A program made the translations under genes and the position numbers. The notes under the pieces were generated by a model, which saw only the letters and a program-made list of their open reading frames with translations, was not told the origin of the DNA and made no database searches. This document shows, in pieces, positions 55,273-63,269 of a stretch of 64,000 nucleotides of DNA (its first letter is position 1; the number at the start of each line of letters is the position of its first letter). This DNA is from Mycobacterium sp. URHB0044 (GTDB lineage: Bacteria; Actinomycetota; Actinomycetes; Mycobacteriales; Mycobacteriaceae): contig NZ_JIAW01000031.1 of the NCBI RefSeq assembly GCF_000620625.1, positions 1-64,000 on the forward strand, given 5' to 3'.

Positions 55273-56691
55273 TCAGCCTGCTGCGACGGGCTCCGCCGCG
55301 CCCATGTGCTCGTCCTTCACCGTTCCGGCCGACTGCATCCGCAGGAAGACGAACCAGGTGACGATGGCGCACACCACGTAGAAGGCCAGGAACACCCAGA
55401 AGGCGTTGGTCGCCGACTTCGCCGCGCCGGTGTACGAAATCCGCAGTGCCACGTTGATGAACACGCCTCCCAGCGCGCCGACGGCACCGGCGAACCCGAT
55501 CAGCGCTCCGGACATGCGGCGCGACCAGGCTGCCTTCTCGTCGGGGGTCCAGTCGTCGTGATTCTGCGCCTTGGCTTCGAAGATCGACGGAATCATCTTG
55601 TACGTCGAGCCGTTGCCGATGCCCGAGAGGACGAACAGCACGATGAATCCGGCCACGTAGGCGATCATCTGGGTGCCGGTGGGGGCGCCCGCCATGCCGT
55701 CGTCCATGATGCCCGCGGCGACCAGAACTCCCGCGGCGAAGATCATCGCCACGAACGTGTAGAGCGTGATCTTGCCGCCACCGATGCGGTCGGCGAGCTT
55801 GCCGCCGAACGGCCGCGAGATGGAGCCGAGAAGCGGTCCCAGGAAGCTGATCTGGGCGGCGTGCAGGGCGGCCTGCGCGGCGTTGTCACCGCCTGCAAGG
55901 TAGTTGATCTGCAGTACCTGACCGAAGGCGAACGAGAACCCGATGAACGATCCGAAGGTACCGATGTAGAGGAAGCTCATCACCCAGGAGTGCTTGTAGC
56001 GCAACGCTTCCGCGAGCGCGCCGAGGTTGGACTTCTGGTTGTTGAGATTGTCCATGAACAGCGCGGCACCCACCGCGGCCAGCGCGACCATCACCAAGTA
56101 GATGGCGCACACCACCTCCGGCGCGGTATTGCCGACCGTCGCGATCACCAGCAGCCCGATGAGCTGGATGACGGGCACGCCGATGTTTCCGCCGCCGGCG
56201 TTCAGCCCGAGCGCCCAGCCCTTCAGGCGCTGGGGGTAGAAGGCGTTGATGTTCGTCATGGACGAGGCGAAGTTGCCTCCGCCGAAGCCGGCGAACCCCG
56301 CCACCACCATGAACGTGGTGTACGACGTACCAGGGTTTTTCATCGCCCACAGCGTCAGCACCGTCGGGATCAGCAGCAGCAGCGCGCTGACGATGGTCCA
56401 GTTGCGGCCGCCGAACTTCGCCGGTGCGACGGTGTACGGAATGCGCATGAACGCGCCGACCAGCGTAGGCACGGCGACCAGGTAGAACTTGCCCGCCGCG
56501 TCGATGCCGTAGACGTTCTGCGGCATGAACAGCACCATCACCGACCAGATCGACCAGATGGAGAAGCCGACGTGCTCGGCGAAGATCGACCAAATGAGGT
56601 TGCGCTTGGCGATCTTCGCCCCGCCTGCTTCCCATGCGGCGACGTCTTCGGCGTCCCAGTGTTCGATGTTGCGGTCACGGGTCAGTGACAT
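55273..56691 (-). CDS. narK: NarK-type nitrate/nitrite MFS transporter
   Basis: A 472-residue MFS protein of the nitrate/nitrite porter family. Signatures: RIPYTVAPAKFGGRNWTI in loop 2-3 and the glycine-rich nitrate signature GFAGFGGGNFASSMTNINAF then PQRLKGWALGLNAGGGNIGV, plus SRPFGGKLADRIGG. 12 membrane segments. ATG 56691 with GAAAGGGCC upstream; a frame to 56751 is not needed. First gene of the narK-nasN minus-strand pair (40-bp gap); TTGACA at 56780-56775 is a possible -35 for it. Imports nitrate for assimilation (inferred from context). Confidence 0.9.
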   Translation of the reverse strand: MSLTRDRNIEHWDAEDVAAWEAGGAKIAKRNLIWSIFAEHVGFSIWSIWSVMVLFMPQNVYGIDAAGKFYLVAVPTLVGAFMRIPYTVAPAKFGGRNWTIVSALLLLIPTVLTLWAMKNPGTSYTTFMVVAGFAGFGGGNFASSMTNINAFYPQRLKGWALGLNAGGGNIGVPVIQLIGLLVIATVGNTAPEVVCAIYLVMVALAAVGAALFMDNLNNQKSNLGALAEALRYKHSWVMSFLYIGTFGSFIGFSFAFGQVLQINYLAGGDNAAQAALHAAQISFLGPLLGSISRPFGGKLADRIGGGKITLYTFVAMIFAAGVLVAAGIMDDGMAGAPTGTQMIAYVAGFIVLFVLSGIGNGSTYKMIPSIFEAKAQNHDDWTPDEKAAWSRRMSGALIGFAGAVGALGGVFINVALRISYTGAAKSATNAFWVFLAFYVVCAIVTWFVFLRMQSAGTVKDEHMGAAEPVAAG

Positions 56692-56843
56692 GGTGGCCCT
56701 TTCCAGCAGAAATCCGGTCAGGGTCAGGTTTACGGGCCGCCGGTGTTGCATCCGTTGCGCCTCGGTATCCCCTTTGTCAACACCCGCTCACATGGCTCGG
56801 GGGCGGACGGGTGCGCAACGGTATTCACGGCGGAATTGCGCAG

Positions 56844-56859
56844 GAAACGAACCGGAAAC
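56844..56859. promoter_or_regulatory. GlnR-like binding box between narK and nirB cluster
   Basis: GAAAC-GAACCG-GAAAC gives the GlnR pattern of two half-boxes with a 6-bp gap (AC-N9-AC). It lies 23 bp before the small gene's ATG and 64 bp beyond the TTGACA on the narK side, inside the divergent control region of the nitrate genes, where nitrogen control is expected. Confidence 0.65.
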
Positions 56860-56881
56860 AAAAGCCCCCTAGTCATTGAGC

Positions 56882-57235
56882 ATGAGCGACGGCAGCAGTC
56901 CGCGATTCCTGCAAGGCGCCTTCGAGTTCGATGGGAACGGCCTCGACAAACCCGTGCTGCTCGACGAGGCACTGCGCTACGTCGTGCCCGCCGGGTCGTC
57001 GACGCAGCCCGTGTACTTCCGCGGTGGCAATTCGACCGACGAGATGGTCAGCGTGGTGCTGTTCCGCAACGGCAAGCCGATGCGCTACTTCCCCATCGCC
57101 GCGAAGGGCGCCACGCACGTGGCGCTGCGCGTCGTGGAGGATTTGCTCGCCGACACGGTGCTCGAGTTGTTCATCGCCGCGCCGAGCGGTTGCGCAGGCA
57201 CCGTGGTGGTCGACCTCGGTCTGGTGGAGGTCTAG
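56882..57235 (+). CDS. Hypothetical protein preceding nirB
   Basis: A 117-residue soluble protein from ATG 56882 (an in-frame TTG at 56876 is possible). It begins MSDGSSPRFLQGAFEFDGNG, continues with YVVPAGSSTQPVYFRGGNST and VSVVLFRNGKPMRYFPIAAKG, and ends in a hydrophobic TVVVDLGLVEV. All-beta in appearance, no Cys cluster or flavin motif. Its stop and the nirB GTG overlap by one base (TAGTG), so it belongs to the nitrite reductase operon. Function unknown. Confidence 0.7.
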   Translation: MSDGSSPRFLQGAFEFDGNGLDKPVLLDEALRYVVPAGSSTQPVYFRGGNSTDEMVSVVLFRNGKPMRYFPIAAKGATHVALRVVEDLLADTVLELFIAAPSGCAGTVVVDLGLVEV

Positions 57236-59697
57236 TGCCCAGGCTCGTGGTCGTCGGCAACGGCATGGCAGGCATCCGTGCCATCGAGGAGATCCTCGCC
57301 CGCGGTGGCGGTGACACGTTCGACATCACCGTGTTCGGCGACGAGCCGTACGGGAACTACAACCGCATCCTGTTGTCCAATGTGCTTGCGGGCAGCGATG
57401 ATCCGGCGGAAATCTACCTCAACGCCCTGGACTGGTACTCCGACAACCGCATCGATCTGCGGGCCGGGGTGCGGGTGGTCCGGATCGACACCTTCGCTCA
57501 CCTCGTGCATGCCGACGACGGCACCAGCATGCGGTACGACAAGCTGATCCTGGCCACCGGCAGCCGGTCGTTCTTCCCTCCGATGACGGGACTGTGGGCC
57601 GACGACAAGACCCTCGCCGACGGCGTGTTCGGCTTCCGCACGCTCGACGACACCGCATCGATGATCGCGGAGGCCTCCACCAGGACCAAGGCGGTGGTGC
57701 TTGGCGGCGGTCTGCTTGGCCTCGAGGCGGCCCGCGGTTTGCAGAACCGTGGCTTGACGGTCGACGTGGTGCACGCAGGCCCGACCCTGATGAACGCCCA
57801 ACTCGACGACCTTGCCGGCGCGATCCTGCGCAGGTCGGTGGAGAGCCTCGGGATCGGCGTGCACACCGGCATGCGGACCACCGAGGTGATCGTGACCGAC
57901 GGCAGGCTGGCCGGCATCGTCTTCTCCGACGGCGAGCGCCTCGACTGCGACATGCTGGTGATCGCGGCGGGGATCCGGCCCAATGTGGGGCTGGCGCAGC
58001 GGGCCGGCCTGACCGTCGAGCGCGCCATCGTCACCGATGACCACATGCGCTCGGTCGATGACGACGACGTCTACGTGGTCGGCGAGTGTGCGCAGCACCG
58101 CGGCCAGGTCTATGGCTTGGTTGCGCCGCTGTGGGAGCAGGCCAAGGTGCTCGCCGACCATCTGACCGGCACCGATGTGCGCTCGGCGTACCACGGCTCG
58201 AGGGTCGCCACGAAGCTGAAGGTGGCCGGTGTCGACGTCGCCTCGATGGGAATCAAGGCGCCCGAACTCGACGACGACGAATTCGTCCAGTACTCCGAAC
58301 CGCGGCACGGCGTCTACAAGACGATCGTGATTCGCGACGGCAAACTGGTCGGTGCCACGTTGGTCGGCGATGTCAGCAAGGTGTCGTTTCTCACACAGGC
58401 ATTCGACAACGGACTTCCGCTTCCCGATGAGCGCGTGTCGCTGATGTTCGACATCGGCACGCCGGAGATCGCCGTCGGCGTCGCCGAGTTGTCGGACGAC
58501 GCGCAGATCTGCAATTGCAACGGGGTCGACAAGGCGACGCTCGTCGGATGCGTCCGCGCGGGCACCACGTCGGTCACGGGTGTGATGGCGAAGACCAAGG
58601 CGGGCAAGGGCTGCGGGTCGTGCAAGGAACTGGTGGGCCAGATCGTCGAATGGGCCGCGGGCGGCGCCGTCACCGAAGACCCGTCGGCGTCGTGGTACGT
58701 GCCCGCGATCCCCTACGACAAGCCGACGCTGATGCGCCACATCCGGGAGCTGGCACTGCATTCGGTGTCCTCGGTGTTCGCCGCGCTTGCGCCCGACGGC
58801 AAGGAGGACGCCGGCTCGAAGATGGCGCTGTCGTCACTGCTGGAGACGATGTGGGCCGACGAATTCGTCGACGAACAAGACGCCAGGTACATCAACGACC
58901 GCGTGCACGCCAACATCCAACGGGACGGCACGTTCTCGGTGGTGCCGCAGATGAAGGGCGGCGTGACCGACTCGTGGCAGCTGCGCCGGATAGCCGACGT
59001 CGCCGACAAGTACGCGATCCCGATGATCAAGCTGACCGGCGGGCAACGCATCGATCTACTCGGGGTGCGCAAGGAGGATCTGCCCGCGGTGTGGAGTGAT
59101 CTCGAGATGCCGTCGGGGTATGCCTACGGCAAGAGCTTCCGCACCGTCAAAACCTGTGTCGGCAGCGACTTCTGCCGCTACGGCCTCGGTGACTCCACCG
59201 CATTGGGCATCGCCATCGAGGAGCGCTACCAGGGGTTGGCGAGCCCGGCGAAGATGAAGCTCGCGGTGACCGGATGCCCGCGCAACTGCGCCGAGGCCCT
59301 GTGCAAGGACCTTGGCGTCGTCGCAGTCGGCGACGACCGGTGGGAGATCTACGTCGGCGGTGCTGCCGGGGCGCACATCCGCAAGGGCGACCTGCTGGCC
59401 ACGGTGGACGGGCCGGACGACGTGATGACGTTGACCGGACGGTTCCTGCAGTACTACCGCGAGAACGCCAACTGGCTGGAACGCACCTACGCATTCGTGC
59501 CCCGCGTCGGCATCGAGAGGATCCAGGCCGTGGTGGTGCACGACGCTGAGGGCATCGCCGAACAGCTCGACGCGAACATGGCCAAATCAGTTGCTGCCTA
59601 CCGTGATCCGTGGCAGGACGGAAGGGAGCCGGTAGCCGAAGGGCAATTCCGGACGTCGTTGCCGCTGCTGCCGCTCCCCCAGGTGCCCGTGCGATGA
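57235..59697 (+). CDS. nirB: Assimilatory nitrite reductase large subunit NirB
   Basis: An 820-residue siroheme enzyme reducing nitrite to ammonium with NAD(P)H. FAD/NAD domains about 1-410 (LVVVGNGMAGIRAIEEI; VLGGGLLGLEAARGL); BFD-like 2Fe-2S with Cys426, Cys428, Cys460, Cys463; siroheme/4Fe-4S ligands Cys641, Cys647, Cys681, Cys685 in TCVGSDFCRYG and GCPRNCAEALC. Starts at GTG 57235, coupled to the small gene. The frame open to 56743 is mostly the other gene's shadow. nirD overlaps by 4 bp. Confidence 0.96.
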   Translation: MPRLVVVGNGMAGIRAIEEILARGGGDTFDITVFGDEPYGNYNRILLSNVLAGSDDPAEIYLNALDWYSDNRIDLRAGVRVVRIDTFAHLVHADDGTSMRYDKLILATGSRSFFPPMTGLWADDKTLADGVFGFRTLDDTASMIAEASTRTKAVVLGGGLLGLEAARGLQNRGLTVDVVHAGPTLMNAQLDDLAGAILRRSVESLGIGVHTGMRTTEVIVTDGRLAGIVFSDGERLDCDMLVIAAGIRPNVGLAQRAGLTVERAIVTDDHMRSVDDDDVYVVGECAQHRGQVYGLVAPLWEQAKVLADHLTGTDVRSAYHGSRVATKLKVAGVDVASMGIKAPELDDDEFVQYSEPRHGVYKTIVIRDGKLVGATLVGDVSKVSFLTQAFDNGLPLPDERVSLMFDIGTPEIAVGVAELSDDAQICNCNGVDKATLVGCVRAGTTSVTGVMAKTKAGKGCGSCKELVGQIVEWAAGGAVTEDPSASWYVPAIPYDKPTLMRHIRELALHSVSSVFAALAPDGKEDAGSKMALSSLLETMWADEFVDEQDARYINDRVHANIQRDGTFSVVPQMKGGVTDSWQLRRIADVADKYAIPMIKLTGGQRIDLLGVRKEDLPAVWSDLEMPSGYAYGKSFRTVKTCVGSDFCRYGLGDSTALGIAIEERYQGLASPAKMKLAVTGCPRNCAEALCKDLGVVAVGDDRWEIYVGGAAGAHIRKGDLLATVDGPDDVMTLTGRFLQYYRENANWLERTYAFVPRVGIERIQAVVVHDAEGIAEQLDANMAKSVAAYRDPWQDGREPVAEGQFRTSLPLLPLPQVPVR

Positions 59698-59996
59698 GCG
59701 AGATGGAACTCGGCTCGCTCGACGAGATTCCGCTCGGCGCGGGCAGGACGTACGCCGTTGACGGCGAGCAGGTCGCGGTGTTCCGGTTGCGGGACGGCTC
59801 GCTGCGTGCCATCGACGCCGTCTGCCCGCATCGCGGTGGACCGCTGGCCGACGGGCTCATCGACGAGCAGGTGGTGGTCTGCCCGTTGCACGGCCACACG
59901 TTCGACACGGCGACGGGTTGCGAGGTCGGCGGCGAGTTGTCGGTCCGCAGCTACCCGGTGTCGGCGGTCGACGGCGCGATCCGGCTGAGCCTATGA
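59694..59996 (+). CDS. nirD: Nitrite reductase small subunit NirD (Rieske type)
   Basis: A 100-residue Rieske-fold protein. Cys44-x-His46 in VCPHRGGPLADG and Cys63-x2-His66 in VCPLHGHTFDTATG form the 2Fe-2S ligand set, all present (some NirD proteins have lost them). ATG 59694 overlaps the nirB stop; a start at 59610 adds 28 shadow residues. It completes the NirBD enzyme. Ends 7 bp from the convergent DUF1206 gene. Confidence 0.93.
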   Translation: MSEMELGSLDEIPLGAGRTYAVDGEQVAVFRLRDGSLRAIDAVCPHRGGPLADGLIDEQVVVCPLHGHTFDTATGCEVGGELSVRSYPVSAVDGAIRLSL

Positions 59997-60003
59997 GCAC
60001 GGT

Positions 60004-60780
60004 TCACATCCGCGCGTAGCGACTGCGGACGAAGCTGTAGGCGCCGAATGCGGCGAGTCCCAGGGCGGCGATGATCAGCAGGAACTTGCCGAACGGAGCC
60101 GCGCCCAATGTCTTGACCGCACCGTCGATGCCGGTGGCCTTCGACGGATCGAAGCGCAGGGTCGCGACGAGCACCAGGATGCCCGCACCGATGAACACCA
60201 ACCCCTTGGCGGTGTAGCCGCCCACCCCGACCGCCGTGATGCCGCTCCCCGGCGACACCAACAGATCCTTCCGGAATCGCTTCGACACGCCCTTGTACAC
60301 GTGATAGCCGCCGATGCCGATGACCACCAGACCGACGACGATCAAAAGTATTCTGCCCCAGGTAGATTGCATCAACTGCGCACTCATGCCGGCGTTCTCG
60401 CGGCTGGTCGACCGTCCCCTGCCCATGGCGAACCGCGCCGCCGAGACCGCCAGCGCGAAGTACATCACCGCCAGCGCGAAGGCCTTGATCCGGTCGCGGG
60501 CGCCACTGTTTTCACGAGTCCCCTCACCGGGATGCGGTCCGAGTACGGTCTCGGCCAGCCGCCACAGGCCAAGGGCCACCAAAGCCACCGCGGCGGCCCA
60601 GAGCATGACCGCACCGCCCGTCTGGCTGGCAAGCGTTGCCAGCGCTCCGGACTGGTCGGCGTTGTCCGACGATGCATGACCGCCAAGGGCCAACTGCAAG
60701 ATGATGTAGGCGATCAGCAGGTGCAGGACTCCACTGATCGCGAAGCCCGTTCGCGCCACCCTCTCGAACCACTCGGTCAT
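60004..60780 (-). CDS. DUF1206 membrane protein
   Basis: A 258-residue protein with six membrane segments (about 14-34, 57-80, 98-116, 142-165, 185-208, 230-250), as in the DUF1206 family, which consists of three repeats of a two-helix unit (GFAISGVLHLLIAYIILQLA; MYFALAVSAARF; GYTAKGLVFIGAGILVLVA). ATG 60780 is at the ridge of the family start MTEWFERVARTG. Unknown function. 42 bp from the terminator of the repeat gene; convergent with nirD. Confidence 0.88.
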   Translation of the reverse strand: MTEWFERVARTGFAISGVLHLLIAYIILQLALGGHASSDNADQSGALATLASQTGGAVMLWAAAVALVALGLWRLAETVLGPHPGEGTRENSGARDRIKAFALAVMYFALAVSAARFAMGRGRSTSRENAGMSAQLMQSTWGRILLIVVGLVVIGIGGYHVYKGVSKRFRKDLLVSPGSGITAVGVGGYTAKGLVFIGAGILVLVATLRFDPSKATGIDGAVKTLGAAPFGKFLLIIAALGLAAFGAYSFVRSRYARM

Positions 60781-60821
60781 GGTTGCGAGTACACCGGGTG
60801 CGTGCGGCGCAAACACGACGA

Positions 60822-60845
60822 CGGGCCCCTCTGCCGAGGGGCCCG
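60822..60845. terminator. Strong GC hairpin downstream of the repeat-protein gene
   Basis: GGGCCCCTC (60823-60831), loop TGCC, GAGGGGCCC (60836-60844), extended by one C-G pair, a 10-bp perfect stem. No clear T tract on either side, as is common in mycobacteria. It follows the stop of the 801-residue gene (60864). Confidence 0.7.
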
Positions 60846-60863
60846 CCGCCGTCGGAATTCGTA

Positions 60864-63269
60864 CTAGCTGGTGCTACCGGACCCTCCACCGTCCGACGCA
60901 CCCGAACCGGACTCGCTGCTGGCGCCGGCGCCGGCCGAAGATGATGCGGACGCCGTCGCGGCACCCGCCTCATCCGCGTCACTACCGGTCTTGGCCGTGC
61001 TGGGCGCCTTGGTCTTGGGCTCGACCTTTCCGCCGTCCTTCGTGCTGCTCCCGGTCTTGGTGCTCCCGGTCTTGGTGCTCCCGGTCTTGGTGCTCCCGGT
61101 CTTGGTCGCGCCTCCGGCGGTCGAGGTGCTGCCGGTCTTGGTCCCGGTCTCTGCACCGGCGTCAGGATCGGACTTGCTGCCGGCTTCGGCACCGGCGTCC
61201 GTCTTGGTGCCACTGTCTGCAGTCGCTTCGTCAGCGGCCCCGGCCCCGTCGGTCTCGGTCGCCGCAGGCGTGGTGGACGCCTCCGGCTTCGCGAGAGTGA
61301 TCGTCACCGTGTCGGAACTGCTCGAAGTGCGAGCGAAACTCTGCACGTCGGAGACCTTGGCGGTGGCTGGCGCGACCGGGTTCGGCGGAGCGTCTGTCAC
61401 GATGCCCACCGCAGTCCCGACCGCGGTTTCCAGTGTGTTGCCGATGGCGCCGACGGTTTGAATCGCCGTGTTGCCAATGGTCCCAACGGTTACCAAGGCC
61501 TGGGTGCCTGCGGTGCCGAAGCCCACCAGCGCCTGGTTGCCTGCCAGACCGATTCCCGCGATGGCCTGTGTACCGGCAACGCCGAGACCCTGGAGACCGA
61601 TGTTGAGCGCACCGGCTCCGCCGGCCATCAACGACGCCAGTGCCGCAATGTAATTCGCCGGGTTGAGCGGGTTGGCCAAGACGGCCCCAAGCGCGCCGGC
61701 GCCGCCGGCGAGCAGTGAGGTGCCGACCCCGCCAACGGTTTGAATCGCCGTGTTGCCCAGGGCGCCAACGGTAGCCAGCGCCGTGTTGCCCAGGGCACCG
61801 ACCGTGCCCAGCGCCGTGCCGCCTGCCGTCCCGAAGCCGACCAGCCCGGCCAGACCAGCCGTTCCGATACCCACCAGACCCTGCGTTATCGCGGTCCCGC
61901 CTCCGGCCACCAGAACCCCAACTGCCGCAGCGAGGTCACCGGGAGTCACGGCGAGCGTCGATACCGGGGCCGACGGCGCAGCGAGAGCACTCACCGGCGC
62001 TGCGGGTGCCAGCGGCGCCAGCGGCGCGGTGACCAGCCCGAGTGCGGTGGCGATCGCAGCGGACAACGTGCCGACGATGCCTCCGACCGTCGCGAGCGCC
62101 GTGTTGCCAAGTCCTCCAACGGTTGTCAGGCCAATATTGCCGAGAGCACCGATGGTGCCGAGGGTCGTCGCACCGGCGCCGCCGAAGGTAGCGAGGAGCG
62201 TATTGCCGATCCCGCCGACCGTTGCCAGCACCGTGTTGCCGATGCCGCCCACCCCGGCGAGGGCGATGTTGCCTCCAATGCCAAGACCCACGAGACCCTG
62301 GGTGAGCGCGACCCCGCCGCCGGTGAGCAGCGTGCCGAGCGCCACGGCGTAGTTCGCCGGGTTCAGCGGGTTGGCGAGGATCGCACCAAGTGCGCCGCCG
62401 CCGGTGGCAAGCAGTGTGTTACCGACGGCCCCGACAGTCGCCAGCGCCGTATTACCAAGCGCACCAAGTGTTCCCAGCGTCTGCAAGCCAATCGCGCCCG
62501 TGCCGAGCAGGGCCTGCGTACCCGCAAGGCCGAGACCGGTGATGAGCTGCGTGCCCGCCGTACCGAACCCGACGAGGCCCGTCAGGCCTGCGGCGCCGAC
62601 ACCCGCCAAGAGCTGTGAGCCCGCGGCACCGAGACCTAGGAAGGCGTCATTCAACGCGAGCGCCGCACCCGCCGCCAGTGCACCGATGGCGGCGAGGACG
62701 TCACCCGGCGCCAATGCTGCAAGGGCGCTAGCCGCGCTGGCGCTCAGCGTATTGCCGATCGCGCCGATGGTGCCGATCGCAGTGTTGCCCAGCGTGCCCA
62801 GGGTGACGAGACCCTGGGTGCCCGCGACACCGGCCCCGATGATTCCTTGAGTCAGGGCGGTACCGCCACCGGCGAGCAGAAGGGCCAGAGCGGCGGGATA
62901 CGCGGCGGGGTTCAAGGGGTTGGAGGCAATGGCGGCCAACGAAGCGACCGCGGTTGCGCTCAGGGTGCCGCCGACCGTGCCGACGGTGGCCAATGCGGTG
63001 TTGCCGATTGCGCCAACGCCGGTGATGGCTTGCAGGCCGCCCACACCGAGGCCCTGCACTCCTTGGGCCACGGCAACCGAGCCGCCTTCGACCAGATCGG
63101 CGATCGCCGACGCGAGAGAGGTGGGCGTGTAGTCGGCGTAAACCGAGGAAATCTGGTCGATCTTGGCGGAGATATTGGGAGCCGGAGGTGCCATCGGACT
63201 GAATGCGATGGCGGTTGCTCCGACCAGGGCGACGCTAGCTGTGAATGGTGAACGGACGGCAAGTTGCAT
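60864..63269 (-). CDS. Large exported Gly/Ala/Leu/Val repeat protein
   Basis: An 801-residue protein. N-terminal signal peptide about 1-30 (MQLAVRSPFTASVALVGATA). Residues about 60-625 are modular repeats made of Gly-rich near-periodic motifs such as TVGAIGNTALATVG and ALTQGLVGLGIAG; longer modules recur, each starting with NPLNPA (117, 300, 533) or PGD (188, 443). Residues about 630-801 are Ser/Thr/Ala/Gly-rich and disordered, with a perfect four-fold TKTGS run. It resembles, in style, PE_PGRS/PPE-MPTR repeats but has no PE or PPE domain. Function unknown; surface or wall location is likely. Confidence 0.8.
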   Translation of the reverse strand: MQLAVRSPFTASVALVGATAIAFSPMAPPAPNISAKIDQISSVYADYTPTSLASAIADLVEGGSVAVAQGVQGLGVGGLQAITGVGAIGNTALATVGTVGGTLSATAVASLAAIASNPLNPAAYPAALALLLAGGGTALTQGIIGAGVAGTQGLVTLGTLGNTAIGTIGAIGNTLSASAASALAALAPGDVLAAIGALAAGAALALNDAFLGLGAAGSQLLAGVGAAGLTGLVGFGTAGTQLITGLGLAGTQALLGTGAIGLQTLGTLGALGNTALATVGAVGNTLLATGGGALGAILANPLNPANYAVALGTLLTGGGVALTQGLVGLGIGGNIALAGVGGIGNTVLATVGGIGNTLLATFGGAGATTLGTIGALGNIGLTTVGGLGNTALATVGGIVGTLSAAIATALGLVTAPLAPLAPAAPVSALAAPSAPVSTLAVTPGDLAAAVGVLVAGGGTAITQGLVGIGTAGLAGLVGFGTAGGTALGTVGALGNTALATVGALGNTAIQTVGGVGTSLLAGGAGALGAVLANPLNPANYIAALASLMAGGAGALNIGLQGLGVAGTQAIAGIGLAGNQALVGFGTAGTQALVTVGTIGNTAIQTVGAIGNTLETAVGTAVGIVTDAPPNPVAPATAKVSDVQSFARTSSSSDTVTITLAKPEASTTPAATETDGAGAADEATADSGTKTDAGAEAGSKSDPDAGAETGTKTGSTSTAGGATKTGSTKTGSTKTGSTKTGSSTKDGGKVEPKTKAPSTAKTGSDADEAGAATASASSSAGAGASSESGSGASDGGGSGSTS
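61047..61106 (-). repeat. Four perfect 15-bp tandem copies in the repeat-protein gene
   Basis: GCTCCCGGTCTTGGT is repeated four times without a mismatch at 61047-61061, 61062-61076, 61077-61091 and 61092-61106. In the minus-strand frame it encodes TKTGS units in the C-terminal disordered tail. The unit is in frame, so copy number may vary between strains. Confidence 0.92.

Noticed and set aside
55306..56688. A 460-codon open frame opposite narK
   Set aside because: Antisense to a conserved transporter; His/Arg/Glu-rich shadow with no motif.
61047..63269. CRISPR-like regular repeats
   Set aside because: Repeats are in-frame protein-coding units with no spacers of constant length and no cas genes; the RecB-like nuclease at 14453 is not Cas4.
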